64,000 nucleotides of DNA from Anaerolineaceae bacterium (GTDB lineage: Bacteria > Chloroflexota > Anaerolineae > Anaerolineales > Anaerolineaceae), in assembly GCA_002702705.1 (NCBI GenBank), contig PABH01000007.1, forward strand, positions 84,957 to 148,956, read 5' to 3'. A model generated the notes under the pieces. That model did no database searches. It was not told where the DNA came from and saw nothing but the letters and a program-made list of their open reading frames with translations. How positions within the stretch are numbered: the stretch's first letter is position 1; every line of letters starts with the position of its first letter. Shown here in pieces: positions 45,871 through 55,614 of this stretch. The position numbers and the translations under genes were made by a program.

Positions 45871-47874
45871 ATGAATATAGATCATGCACTTGAAAATAAA
45901 GCAATTAATGCCATTCGTTTTTTATCAGCTGATGGTGTTCAACAAGCCAATTCTGGCCATCCCGGGCTGCCAATGGGTGCGGCTGCAATTGCTTATACCT
46001 TATGGACCCGACACCTAAAATTTAATCCAAAGAATCCTAATTGGTTTGATCGTGATCGTTTTGTTCTTTCAGGTGGGCATGGTTCCATGTTGCTATATTC
46101 TCTCTTATATCTAACAGGCTTTGACCTCAGTTTGGATGATTTAAAGAATTTTCGTCAGGTTGGCAGTAAAACACCTGGTCATCCAGAATATGGGTTAACT
46201 CCAGGTGTTGAAACAACAACAGGGCCGCTTGGTCAGGGATTTGCAAATGGTGTCGGGATGGCAATCGCAGAGGCACATTTGGCTGCTGAATTTAACAAGC
46301 CAGATCTAAAAATCGTTGATCATTATACTTATGCGATTGTGACCGATGGGGATTTAATGGAGGGGGTAGCCTCTGAGGCAGCTTCCTTGGCAGGACACTT
46401 AAGATTAGGAAAATTGATTTATTTTTATGACGATAATCATATTTCCATTGATGGTTCAACAGACCTTGCCTTTACTGAGGATCGAGGTAAACGCTTTGAA
46501 GCATATCATTGGCAGGTTCTTTATGTCGAGGACGGAAATGATGTAGAAGCCATTGATCAGGCAATTAAAAAGGCAAAAGCGGATCCTCGACCGTCATTAA
46601 TCATTTGTAGAACACATATTGGGTTTGGTTTGCCAACGTTGCAAGATACTGCTGATGCTCACGGAAAACCTCCTGGAGATGAAGAATTAAATGCAGCGAA
46701 AGAAAAAATGGGTTGGCCGACTGAGCCACGTTTTTATGTACCAGACGATGTTTTGGCTTTTTACCGACAGGCAGTTGATAACGGTGCTGATTTTGAAAAT
46801 AATTGGAATAATACGGTCGAGGAATTTAAATCAAAAAATCCTCTATTAGGTAAGGAATTTGAGCGTAGAATTAACGGGTTATTACCAGAAAAATGGGAAG
46901 ATCAATTACCAGTTTTTCCCGCAGATAAAAAAGGTATGGGTTCAAGGGTTGCATCCGGAAAAGTGTTGAATGCTTTAGCCAATGACCTGCCAGAACTCAT
47001 GGGTGGATCGGCAGATTTGACACCTTCCAATAATACATGGATTAAAGGTGGCCATGACTTTCAAGCAGATAGTCCGGATGGCCGTTATATTCGTTTTGGT
47101 GTGCGTGAACATGCAATGGGTGCCATATTAAATGGGTTGGCTGTACATCAAGGTGTTATGCCATACGGTGCTTCTTTTTTGGTGTTTACCGATTATGCGA
47201 GGCCTGCAATTCGATTATCCGCTTTAATGGGCTTACCGGTGAAGTGGATTTTCACTCATGATTCAATAGGTTTAGGTGAAGACGGTCCAACACACCAACC
47301 AATAGAACATTTGGCATCCCTTCGAGCAATACCAAATTTGATTGATATACGCCCTGCGGACGCAAATGAAGTTACAGAAGCTTGGCGTGTGGCAGTTTTA
47401 TCTAAAAACAAACCTGTTTTGATGGCCCTATCCCGACAAAATTTACCTACCTTTAATCGGGATGAATTTAATTCTGCCAGTGGTTTATCGAAAGGTGCTT
47501 ATATATTAAAAGACTATGGTTCCGGCATGCCGAAATTAATTCTACTAGCCACAGGTTCAGAAGTTGAATTAATTGTTGCAGCTGCACAGAAACTAGCGGA
47601 TGATGGTGTAAATGTTAGGGTCGTTTCTATGCCAAGTTGGTCACTTTTTGAAGCCCAAGATCAATCTTACCGTGATTCGGTTTTACCACCTGAAATTAAG
47701 AATAGAGTAGCAGTAGAAGCTGCTGCAAGTTTGGGGTGGCATAAATGGGTAGGACAAGGAAAAATTATCGCAATCGACCGTTTTGGTGAATCTGGCCCGT
47801 ATGAAGAGGTATACGAGGAACTTGGTTTAACCGTGGATACGATTTATAAAGCTGCAAGAGAATTAATCGATTAA
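45871..47874 (+). CDS. tkt: Transketolase
   Basis: 667 residues from the ATG preceded by GGAAGGAAGA. N-terminal thiamine diphosphate domain with [23 protein letters not shown] and YTIV-like [12 protein letters not shown] region, then the central domain with [16 protein letters not shown] and the C-terminal [12 protein letters not shown]. Transfers two-carbon units between ketoses and aldoses in the pentose phosphate pathway. First in a plus-strand unit with rpiB (10 bases apart) and tal-pgi. Confidence 0.96.
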   Translation: MNIDHALENKAINAIRFLSADGVQQANSGHPGLPMGAAAIAYTLWTRHLKFNPKNPNWFDRDRFVLSGGHGSMLLYSLLYLTGFDLSLDDLKNFRQVGSKTPGHPEYGLTPGVETTTGPLGQGFANGVGMAIAEAHLAAEFNKPDLKIVDHYTYAIVTDGDLMEGVASEAASLAGHLRLGKLIYFYDDNHISIDGSTDLAFTEDRGKRFEAYHWQVLYVEDGNDVEAIDQAIKKAKADPRPSLIICRTHIGFGLPTLQDTADAHGKPPGDEELNAAKEKMGWPTEPRFYVPDDVLAFYRQAVDNGADFENNWNNTVEEFKSKNPLLGKEFERRINGLLPEKWEDQLPVFPADKKGMGSRVASGKVLNALANDLPELMGGSADLTPSNNTWIKGGHDFQADSPDGRYIRFGVREHAMGAILNGLAVHQGVMPYGASFLVFTDYARPAIRLSALMGLPVKWIFTHDSIGLGEDGPTHQPIEHLASLRAIPNLIDIRPADANEVTEAWRVAVLSKNKPVLMALSRQNLPTFNRDEFNSASGLSKGAYILKDYGSGMPKLILLATGSEVELIVAAAQKLADDGVNVRVVSMPSWSLFEAQDQSYRDSVLPPEIKNRVAVEAAASLGWHKWVGQGKIIAIDRFGESGPYEEVYEELGLTVDTIYKAARELID

Positions 47875-47884
47875 GGAGGAATGG

Positions 47885-48340
47885 ATGCGTATAGCAATTG
47901 CTTGTGATCATGGCGGGTTCCCTCTCAAAGATACAGTTATCCATACGGTGGTTGGTTTGGGACATGATGTAATTGATCTCGGAACCGATAATGGTGAGAT
48001 TAGTGTAGATTTTCCGGATTATGCTTATAAAGTTGGGGACTCCATTCAACGGAATGCGGCAGATCGAGGTATTATAATTTGTGGTTCAGGCGTGGGGGCA
48101 TGTGTGGCAGCAAACAAAATGAGGGGTATTGTGGCAGGATTATGCCATGATCATTATTCCGCACATCAGGGAGTAGAGCATGATCATATGAACGTGCTTT
48201 GTTTGGGTGCCAGGATCATTGGAAAGTCCACTGCAATTGATCTTGTGACAGCCTTTGTTAATGCTGAACCTGATTTTGATCCCCGATTTGTTCGCAGGAT
48301 GAACAAAGTAAAAAAAATTGAAGAATTTGGTCATTTGTAA
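47885..48340 (+). CDS. rpiB: Ribose-5-phosphate isomerase B
   Basis: 151 residues, RpiB/LacA type. MRIAIACDHGGFPLKD, IICGSGVGACVAANK with the catalytic Cys, and GHDVIDLGTDNG. It interconverts ribose-5-phosphate and ribulose-5-phosphate. A strong AAGGAGGAATGG precedes the start, and the downstream gene follows after 26 bases. Together with transketolase and the Tal-Pgi fusion it forms the non-oxidative pentose phosphate route. Confidence 0.94.
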   Translation: MRIAIACDHGGFPLKDTVIHTVVGLGHDVIDLGTDNGEISVDFPDYAYKVGDSIQRNAADRGIIICGSGVGACVAANKMRGIVAGLCHDHYSAHQGVEHDHMNVLCLGARIIGKSTAIDLVTAFVNAEPDFDPRFVRRMNKVKKIEEFGHL

Positions 48341-48366
48341 CTCTTCATTCGCTAAAGGAAATAATT

Positions 48367-51138
48367 ATGAATTCAATTGATAAATTACATAGCTTAAACC
48401 AATCTATTTGGTATGACAATATCGAACGGCGGTTATTGGAAAATGGGGAGATGGAAAAGTTAATTCGAGATGGTGATATTCGAGGAGTCACTTCAAACCC
48501 AAGTATTTTCCAAAAAGCCATCGCCAATTCCAATGATTATGATGCGGCTTTATTACCAATGGCCTGGTCGGATTGGTCGGAAGAAGAAATGTTTTTTCAA
48601 GTTGCCGTGGAAGATATTCGCTCGACAGCCGATTTATTCAATGCCCTTTATGAAAATTCAAAAGGAAAAGATGGATATGTAAGCCTTGAAGTCAGTCCAA
48701 AATTAGCATATGAAACCGAAGCAACCATTGAACAAGCTGTCTCACTATGGCAGCGTGTTAATCGAAAAAATTTGATGATAAAAATCCCAGCTACATTAGA
48801 TGGCCTGCAAGCAATACGAAAAACCATTTCTGCTGGTGTAAATGTAAATGTCACGCTCATTTTTTCAGTTGAACGATATGAAGAAGTTATCGATGCATAT
48901 ATATCCGGTTTGGAAGATCGTGTTAATCAAGGATTACCGATTGATGGTATTCATTCCGTTGCATCATTTTTTGTATCGAGGGTTGATAGTTTAATAGACA
49001 AGAAATTAACTTCTCTTCATCAAGAGGGCAAAATTTCAGCAGATGAACTGCAGGAATATTCCGGAAAAGCAGCTATTGCAAACTCCAAGATGGCTTATAA
49101 ATTATATTTGGAAAAGTTTTCTCAACCTCGTTTTAAAGAATTAGAAAAAAAAGGTGCCAATCGACAACGTCCTTTATGGGCTTCCACTTCAACAAAAAAT
49201 CCCGCATATTCAGATGTTCTGTATGTTGAAGAACTGATAGGTGAAAATACTGTCAACACGATGCCTCCTCAGACCTTAGATGCTTTTCGCGATCATGGAA
49301 AGGCGGAAGAGAAAATTACCAAAGGGGTAAAAGAAGCGGAAGAATTATTAACCCACTTAGAATCTCTTGGTATTTCGATGCAGGAAGTGACCCAAAAACT
49401 AGAAGATGATGGAGTGAAATCCTTCGCAGATGCTTTTCAATCAATGTTGGAAACAATCCGAGAGCGAAAAGAGACAATGCAATTGGAATTGGGTTTATTA
49501 AAAAGCCTGACATCAGCAAAAGTTGCTGCATTAAAGGGACAGCATCTTGTAACTCGTATCTATGAGAAGGACGCTTCGATATGGACAGATGATAAAGAAG
49601 GGCTGCAAGAAATTCGTAAGCGACTTGGTTGGTTAGATGCACCCTATTTTGCAAAAGATTTGATTCCTCAATTGGTTGAATTGCGGGATGAAATTCTCGC
49701 TGAGGATTATACACATGTCTTGTTATTAGGTATGGGTGGATCTTCATTGGCAGCAGAGGTTTTAAGTCAATCCTTTAAGGGTCAGGCAGATGGACTGACA
49801 TTAAATATTCTTGATTCAACGGATCCTCGCCAAGTAAAAGAAGCTGAATCGATTGCGCCTTTGGAAAAGACATTGTTTTTAGTTTCTAGCAAATCGGGTT
49901 CAACCAGTGAAGTGCAAGCTTTTTTAAGTTATTTTTACACAAAGTTGGTTGAAAAAACAGGTAAAGAGAATGCTGGTAGCCATTTTGTTGCTATAACAGA
50001 TCCGGGTACGATTCTAGAAAAACAAGCAGTCGAAATGAATTTTCGAAAAGTTTTAAATGCTGATCCTAATGTGGGCGGCAGATATTCTGCTTTGACCATG
50101 TTTGGTTTGGTGCCAGCAGTGTTAATGGGAATTGATTTGGATACTTTTATTCAGAGAACTATTCAATATGTGAATCAATTTCGACCTGGCGTTCCAGTAG
50201 AGCGTAATCCAGGATTGGTATTGGGTGCAGTTCTTGGCACTGCCTATGAACAAGGGTTAGATAAACTGACTATTCTGGCAGAGGAGCCTTTTCGCTCATT
50301 TGGTTCCTGGATGGAACAGTTAATTGCTGAATCTTCTGGAAAAGAGGGAAAGGGAATCGTACCCATAGATATAGAGCCACTTGTTGCTGCAAATTCTTAT
50401 TCTAAAGATCGCCTTTTTGTTTACTTAAAACATGATGGTGTATTTTCGGATTTTGCGGATGAACTAGTAAAAAACGGACATCCAGTTCTTACCTTCAAAA
50501 TTAATTCAGCATATGATTTAGGTGCAGAATTTTTCCGTTGGGAGTTTGCCACAGCAGTTGCTTGTGCTGTATTAAATGTGAATGCTTTTGATCAACCCGA
50601 TGTTCAGGATAACAAAAACCGGACAAAAAATAAAATTTCAGTTTATGAAAACACAAAAAAATTAGAAGAAGATGACCCCCAATTTGAAAATGAAAAAGTT
50701 AAACTTTTTTGGAGTCACCATTTTTCTGAAAAACCCGTAAATGGGGTGAGTGATTTATTACAAGAGATATTTGGTTCAGTCAAAGAAAATGATTTTGTGG
50801 CAATTAACGCCTATTTACCTCGCAATCCTGACCAACTGTCTCAATTGCAAGCATTCCGAAAAACGATTCTTGAAAAAACCGGTATTGCTACTACGCTTGG
50901 TTTTGGACCTCGATTTTTACACTCGACAGGACAACTCCATAAAGGTGGGGCAGACAATGCTATTTTTATCCAATTAACTGATGATGCAAAAATAGCTGTT
51001 TCCATACCAGAACATGACTATGATTTTAATGTGTTACAGCGAGCGCAAGCAATTGGAGATTATGAAGCTTTGGTTGCAAGAGATCGGCGTGTGGTGCGAA
51101 TTCATCTTAAAAATATTGGTGTGAACGATCTTATATAA
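48367..51138 (+). CDS. Bifunctional transaldolase / glucose-6-phosphate isomerase fusion
   Basis: 923 residues. The first half is a transaldolase (Tal): RGVTSNPSIFQKAI, KDGYVSLEVSPKLA, and the Schiff-base Lys in NLMIKIPAT. The second half (from about 390) is a phosphoglucose isomerase (Pgi) with LLLGMGGSSLAAEVL, LVSSKSGSTSEVQAF and the His/Glu regions of the fold, ending in a domain that reads FLHSTGQLHKGG. Such Tal-Pgi fusions are known in several phyla. It joins fructose-6-phosphate and transaldolase chemistry in one polypeptide. Length and both halves are complete. Confidence 0.94.
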   Translation: MNSIDKLHSLNQSIWYDNIERRLLENGEMEKLIRDGDIRGVTSNPSIFQKAIANSNDYDAALLPMAWSDWSEEEMFFQVAVEDIRSTADLFNALYENSKGKDGYVSLEVSPKLAYETEATIEQAVSLWQRVNRKNLMIKIPATLDGLQAIRKTISAGVNVNVTLIFSVERYEEVIDAYISGLEDRVNQGLPIDGIHSVASFFVSRVDSLIDKKLTSLHQEGKISADELQEYSGKAAIANSKMAYKLYLEKFSQPRFKELEKKGANRQRPLWASTSTKNPAYSDVLYVEELIGENTVNTMPPQTLDAFRDHGKAEEKITKGVKEAEELLTHLESLGISMQEVTQKLEDDGVKSFADAFQSMLETIRERKETMQLELGLLKSLTSAKVAALKGQHLVTRIYEKDASIWTDDKEGLQEIRKRLGWLDAPYFAKDLIPQLVELRDEILAEDYTHVLLLGMGGSSLAAEVLSQSFKGQADGLTLNILDSTDPRQVKEAESIAPLEKTLFLVSSKSGSTSEVQAFLSYFYTKLVEKTGKENAGSHFVAITDPGTILEKQAVEMNFRKVLNADPNVGGRYSALTMFGLVPAVLMGIDLDTFIQRTIQYVNQFRPGVPVERNPGLVLGAVLGTAYEQGLDKLTILAEEPFRSFGSWMEQLIAESSGKEGKGIVPIDIEPLVAANSYSKDRLFVYLKHDGVFSDFADELVKNGHPVLTFKINSAYDLGAEFFRWEFATAVACAVLNVNAFDQPDVQDNKNRTKNKISVYENTKKLEEDDPQFENEKVKLFWSHHFSEKPVNGVSDLLQEIFGSVKENDFVAINAYLPRNPDQLSQLQAFRKTILEKTGIATTLGFGPRFLHSTGQLHKGGADNAIFIQLTDDAKIAVSIPEHDYDFNVLQRAQAIGDYEALVARDRRVVRIHLKNIGVNDLI

Positions 51139-51180
51139 TTACCCGGTTTTTACTTCGGTAAAGAAAATAATTCTTATATT

Positions 51181-51218
51181 TTAGAAAAGAGCTGGCAATT
51201 TTGCCAGCTCTTTTCTAA
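51181..51218. terminator. Strong bidirectional terminator after tal-pgi
   Basis: A perfect 18-base stem, TTAGAAAAGAGCTGGCAA with its complement, has a 2-base loop. The minus-strand ROK gene stop codon lies within the right arm, so both convergent genes use it. Confidence 0.92.
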
Positions 51219-52111
51219 AATAACTGCATAGCCATTGCAATAGAGCCAAGCATTCCAGCTTGATTGCCAAGTTTTGGAGGAACTATATATTTGTGGATAT
51301 TTTCTAATATTACTGGTGATTGCACATAACCATTCAGGTATTGGATGGTTTTTTCATGAATTAAAGGGAATAATTGCGTTTGCTGCATAACTCCCCCACC
51401 TAGAATAATCCTTTGAGGAGAAAAACTGCAGATAAAATCACTCATTGCCAATGCTATATAATGAGCAACTAGGTCCCAGCCGGGATGATCGATTGGAAGG
51501 TTGTAAGCAGGTTGTCCGAATCGTTTTTGCAAAGCTGGTCCAGCTACCAGTCCTTCAAAACAGTCACCATGATAAGGGCAATTACCTTCAAAAGGGTCAA
51601 AATTAAGATCGTGTTTTAATCGGATATGTCCCATCTCCGGATGAAGTAAACCATGTAATGGTTTACCATTAATAATTGCACCTCCACCAACACCGGTGCC
51701 AATTGTAAAATACATAAAATTATCCAGACCCTTCGCGGCACCCCATAATCCTTCTCCAATTGCTGCTGCATTAACATCCGTATCAAAAGCAATAGGGATA
51801 TTCAGATTAGATTTTAATGGACCTAGTAGGTCGCTATTTTTCCAACCTGGTTTGGGCGTTGAGGTAATGAAACCAAAGGTTTTTGAGGTTGGGTTTGGAT
51901 CAAGCGGACCAAAAGAACCTACCCCTAATGCGGACAATTTTATGTTGTTGTTTTTCTGGTATGCATTAAAAAATGCGACAGCTTTTTGAATCGTCTCTTG
52001 TGGGGTTGTAGTAGGGAACCGTTCTTCAGCATAAATTTTGTTTGGACCGGAGGCTATAACACAAACAAATTTTGTACCACCAGCTTCAATTCCTCCAAAA
52101 ATTCTATCCAT
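51215..52111 (-). CDS. ROK family sugar kinase, likely fructokinase
   Basis: 298 residues. GGIEAGGTKFVCVIA is the phosphate-binding start, and FDTDVNAAAIGEG holds the catalytic Asp. GTGVGGGAIINGKPLHG is followed by a zinc site made of His in HPEMGHIR and Cys/His in NCPYHGDCFEGL. This HxxxH-CPxHxxC layout matches ROK fructokinases (ScrK-like) rather than glucokinases or repressors. No helix-turn-helix. It should phosphorylate fructose with ATP. Start follows GAGAGGAAAC. Confidence 0.82.
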   Translation of the reverse strand: MDRIFGGIEAGGTKFVCVIASGPNKIYAEERFPTTTPQETIQKAVAFFNAYQKNNNIKLSALGVGSFGPLDPNPTSKTFGFITSTPKPGWKNSDLLGPLKSNLNIPIAFDTDVNAAAIGEGLWGAAKGLDNFMYFTIGTGVGGGAIINGKPLHGLLHPEMGHIRLKHDLNFDPFEGNCPYHGDCFEGLVAGPALQKRFGQPAYNLPIDHPGWDLVAHYIALAMSDFICSFSPQRIILGGGVMQQTQLFPLIHEKTIQYLNGYVQSPVILENIHKYIVPPKLGNQAGMLGSIAMAMQLF

Positions 52112-52262
52112 AGTTTCCTCTCAAAATGGTTATAAATTATGGTTGTTAACAATTTTATCGTATTTATTCGGAAAAAATCGCGGTATAATGACTTGATTTT
52201 AATTGTATTCATTTCGCAATTTTATTATCCGCGAAAATATCATTCATTGGGAAGAGGAAGTT

Positions 52263-53441
52263 ATGGATATCTTTGAGAAGTGCTTTTCTTTTACGATAGC
52301 AAAAGATGCGATGGAGCATGGAATTTACCCGTATTTTATTCCATTAACCGAAAATGAAGGGACAGTGGTTGAGTATCAGGGACATCGCTTGATCATGTGC
52401 GGATCTAATAATTATTTAGGATTAACAACCCATCCAAAAGTAAGAGAAGCAGCTTGTTCGGCCACAGAACGGTTTGGAACAAGTTGTACTGGTTCAAGAT
52501 TTTTAAACGGAACATTGGAATTTCACGAAAGATTGGAAAGCGAATTGGCTGAGTGGGTGGGAAAAGAAGCTGCACTCGTATTTTCTACTGGGATGCAAGT
52601 AAATCTTGGAACCGTATCGGCTTTGATTGGTCGCAAAGATATTGTTATTTTAGATAAGGACGATCATGCCAGCATTGTTGATGGTGCGCGTTTAGGGTAT
52701 GGGAAAATTGAACGGTATCGCCATAATGATATGGGTCATTTGGAAAAAGTATTACAATCCTTACCCGATGATGCAGGAAGATTAATTGTTGTAGATGGTT
52801 TGTTTAGCATGGAAGGTGATTTGGCCCCTTTACCTGAAATAGTTCCATTGGCAAAAAAATATGGAACCCGTTTAATGGTTGATGACGCACATGCGATGGG
52901 TGTTTTAGGTGGTGGTAAAGGAACGGCAGCTCATTTTGGTCTTACAGACGATGTTGATTTGATTATGTCCACTTTTAGCAAGTCTTTTGCTTCTCTGGGT
53001 GGGTTCGTTGCAGGAAGTGAAGATGTGATTCATTACATTAAGCACTATGCTCGTTCTTTAATTTTTAGTGCCAGTATTCCACCCGGTAATGCAGCAGCGG
53101 CATTAGCCGCTCTCCAAGTGATGCGGGAAGAACCAGAAAGAATTGCCCGAGTTAATCAAATAGGTGACCAAATGAGAGATGGTTTTAAAAAATTAGGATT
53201 TAACATCGGCGAATCGATCACTCCCGTCATTCCGATTTTAATTGGAGATGATGATAAAACGTTCTTAACCTGGAAATTACTTTTTGAGCATGGCGTTTTT
53301 GTAAATCCTGTTATCAGTCCGGCTGTTTCACCTGGTCGCCAATTATTAAGGACAAGTTATATGGCAACCCATACCGATGAGCAATTGGAACAAGTGTTAG
53401 AGATTTTTGAAAAAGTTGGAAAAATCGTGGGATTAATATAA
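52263..53441 (+). CDS. PLP-dependent alpha-oxoamine synthase, serine palmitoyltransferase-like
   Basis: 392 residues from the ATG after GGGAAGAGGAAG. The PLP Lys is residue 240 in MSTFSKSFASLGGF, VVDGLFSMEGD and MVDDAHAMGVLG precede it. IMCGSNNYLGLTTHPKV and GTSCTGSRFLNGTLEFHERLE resemble bacterial serine palmitoyltransferases closely, while 8-amino-7-oxononanoate synthase and glycine C-acetyltransferase share the fold. It condenses an acyl-CoA (or acyl-ACP) with an amino acid. Its substrate is uncertain, but the sphingolipid starter reaction is a candidate. The genes around it do not form an obvious sphingolipid locus. Confidence 0.75.
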   Translation: MDIFEKCFSFTIAKDAMEHGIYPYFIPLTENEGTVVEYQGHRLIMCGSNNYLGLTTHPKVREAACSATERFGTSCTGSRFLNGTLEFHERLESELAEWVGKEAALVFSTGMQVNLGTVSALIGRKDIVILDKDDHASIVDGARLGYGKIERYRHNDMGHLEKVLQSLPDDAGRLIVVDGLFSMEGDLAPLPEIVPLAKKYGTRLMVDDAHAMGVLGGGKGTAAHFGLTDDVDLIMSTFSKSFASLGGFVAGSEDVIHYIKHYARSLIFSASIPPGNAAAALAALQVMREEPERIARVNQIGDQMRDGFKKLGFNIGESITPVIPILIGDDDKTFLTWKLLFEHGVFVNPVISPAVSPGRQLLRTSYMATHTDEQLEQVLEIFEKVGKIVGLI

Positions 53442-53446
53442 AAACC

Positions 53447-53482
53447 AAAGAGGCTGATCCAAAATGGAACCAGCCTCTTTTT
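53447..53482 (+). terminator. Terminator of the oxoamine synthase gene
   Basis: AAAGAGGCTG and CAGCCTCTTT pair with a 14-base loop, 6 bases after the stop, then a T-run. Confidence 0.85.
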
Positions 53483-53549
53483 GTAAAGCTATTCATTTTA
53501 TACCAAAGCTGAATTATTCATACGAAATTGTTGTTCTTGAGGAGTAAGA

Positions 53550-54749
53550 ATGAATAAACACTATTTTTTATTTGATATCGACGGCGTATTATTAAATCCT
53601 GGTGGATACCGAAAGGCAGCTAGCGATACAGTTCAGCATTACTTTAAGGATCTAGGATTTAAGAATATTCATATTGATTTATCTGCTTTCGAGCGATTTG
53701 AATCATTAGAGATAACGAATGAATGGGATATGATTTCTTTTTATATTATTTCAAGTTTGGAATTATTTTTTGATTCAATTCAATTAAAAGTGAATGTCGA
53801 TACTCGAGAAAAATTAATAAGTTTGATAAAAAATAAAAACATCCAACCTGGAACTCCGATTCACAAATTGGATGTGTTACTTGAATTTATAGAAGATGGA
53901 AGATCAAAAACAAGTTGTGTTTACAACCAATTTCATTCCGAAAAATTCGTTAAACATTTTCCAAAGATTCAAAATTATGCCCCATGGTTGGTAGAAGATT
54001 TATTATCCCAGACCGATGATCCGAGGATTTCAAAAACAACAGCGTATTTCCAAAATTTGATTTTGGGTGAAAAATTATTTGAAGAAATATTCTCATCTGT
54101 TGCGATGATTAAAACTGATTCCTATTTGTCTTTATACGATAAAAAAAATCTGGATGAATTTTTCAGAAATAAGTTGGTGAAACTTATCAGTGAAAAAACA
54201 ATTCAATGTTCTGCTATGACTGCCAGACCAACGACTGTTTCCAAAGGAAATAAAAAAACTGAAATGTATTTCCCTGAAGGTGAATTAGGTTTAAAGACTG
54301 TAGGTTTAGAGCAAATACCAGTAATTGGTTTTGGATCGTTATCTTATTTGGCGAATATGGTGGGACAAACATCTGTTTATTATTTAAAACCTTCTCCAAT
54401 CCACGCATTAGCAGCAATTCTTGCGGCAGCAGGATATTCCGATGTTGATTCCGTTATGTTTGCCCATGAAATTTTTAACGATTTTAAACATCCTAAAAAC
54501 CAGGAAAGATTAAAAGAACTTTTTTTGGGGAATGTAGAAATTTCAATTTTTGAAGATTCAACGAATGGAATCCGATCTGTGAAAAACTTATCTGCTTGGT
54601 TGGAAAGTGTGGGTTATCCAGTAAAAGTTCATTTGTATGGGATTACCCAAAATTCATATAAGGCCCTTGCACTGAAAAAAGAAAACGCTGCGATTTATAA
54701 TGATATAAACGCAGCGTTAAAAAAAGGGTTGGGTATGATTAAGGATTAG
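53550..54749 (+). CDS. Large HAD-like protein with extended insertion
   Basis: 399 residues. Motif I is FLFDIDGVLLNPGGYRKAA, and near the end IFEDSTNGIRSVKNL matches HAD motif IV. Between them lie about 300 residues, far more than an ordinary HAD cap, including a long helical segment and an SAMTARPTTVSKG stretch which could be motif II (Thr). Not a recognised family. A GAGGAGTAAG site precedes the ATG. Its stop overlaps the convergent membrane gene by 4 bases. Phosphatase or phosphotransferase activity is inferred from motif I and IV only. Confidence 0.6.
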   Translation: MNKHYFLFDIDGVLLNPGGYRKAASDTVQHYFKDLGFKNIHIDLSAFERFESLEITNEWDMISFYIISSLELFFDSIQLKVNVDTREKLISLIKNKNIQPGTPIHKLDVLLEFIEDGRSKTSCVYNQFHSEKFVKHFPKIQNYAPWLVEDLLSQTDDPRISKTTAYFQNLILGEKLFEEIFSSVAMIKTDSYLSLYDKKNLDEFFRNKLVKLISEKTIQCSAMTARPTTVSKGNKKTEMYFPEGELGLKTVGLEQIPVIGFGSLSYLANMVGQTSVYYLKPSPIHALAAILAAAGYSDVDSVMFAHEIFNDFKHPKNQERLKELFLGNVEISIFEDSTNGIRSVKNLSAWLESVGYPVKVHLYGITQNSYKALALKKENAAIYNDINAALKKGLGMIKD

Positions 54750-55513
54750 AATCTTTTATTAACTTTTTGGGAATTCCTTTCGCTGTAAGCAGCTTGTTGG
54801 TGCATTAATCCAGGTTCTGAAACATACTCTGGCTCTGGACGTGAAACGACACGTGCTGATGGCCTGGGTTGAATGGTATTTGGGCGTTGTGTTGAGCGCA
54901 TTTGCACAGGATTATGCTGTATATTTGTTCGAACAGGATTATTGGAATACTGTGTCTGTGGTTGATAAGATTTGTTTTTGTTTTCTTTTTGTGGTGAAAC
55001 CGCAAAACCTTTTACTTTTGTGGAAAAAGATAAACTTCCAATTAATAAAATCCTGGTTAACCACACCATAATTGCAACAAATATCGGTACAATTTGTTGG
55101 ATTTTTGCTGCTTCAATAATAGCCGAAGATTCGATGGTGTGATTGATGAGGGACATTGAAACACCCCACCAGGTTAATATTGCGTTCATTGTGGCGGCTA
55201 ACAACCATGCTGCGAATAAAAACCACAATTCTTGCGGTTCTGAAGCTTGTTCTTCCGGCATAAATAAACGCGCAATACCCGCAAAATCTATTCCACAAAA
55301 AGCAACGGCTAAAATGGTTGACCATTGAATGCCAATGAATTTTAAGTCCCCCAATAAATCGGTTAACGCAAAGTCAGTTGTGCTATAGTTAAACATCTCA
55401 AACGAGATCAACCCAATTAGTAAGATGATTGTGGTAATTGGAAAGCGGTTGGATGATATCCATCCTTGAAAATTTTCAAAAAGTTTCGATTTTATTGAAG
55501 TGCTGCGGATCAT
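54746..55513 (-). CDS. Hypothetical four-helix membrane protein with Gln/Pro-rich tail
   Basis: 255 residues from the ATG preceded by GAGGAGGG. Four transmembrane segments (about 25-43, 67-87, 99-121 and 142-163) precede a C-terminal tail rich in Gln, Asn, Pro and Arg, with no recognised domain. The tail is likely cytoplasmic and disordered. A very good promoter (TTGACA-17-TATTAT) is upstream. Function unknown. Confidence 0.6.
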   Translation of the reverse strand: MIRSTSIKSKLFENFQGWISSNRFPITTIILLIGLISFEMFNYSTTDFALTDLLGDLKFIGIQWSTILAVAFCGIDFAGIARLFMPEEQASEPQELWFLFAAWLLAATMNAILTWWGVSMSLINHTIESSAIIEAAKIQQIVPIFVAIMVWLTRILLIGSLSFSTKVKGFAVSPQKENKNKSYQPQTQYSNNPVRTNIQHNPVQMRSTQRPNTIQPRPSARVVSRPEPEYVSEPGLMHQQAAYSERNSQKVNKRF

Positions 55514-55552
55514 GAGCCCTCCTCGTGAAATTAGAAAATGTATTCTATAGCA

Positions 55553-55581
55553 ATAATAGAACAAATAATCTATTTTGTCAA
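55553..55581 (-). promoter_or_regulatory. Promoter of the membrane protein gene
   Basis: On the minus strand TTGACA and TATTAT are 17 bases apart, 40 bases before the start codon. Confidence 0.65.
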
Positions 55582-55614
55582 TAGGCAAAAATCTTTTTTA
55601 TAAAGGAATTTATT

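Noticed and set aside
49316..49747. 143-codon open frame antisense to the tal-pgi gene
   Set aside because: Lies wholly inside the strongly conserved Tal-Pgi coding sequence and shows no recognisable domain or placed ribosome binding site; taken as a shadow frame.
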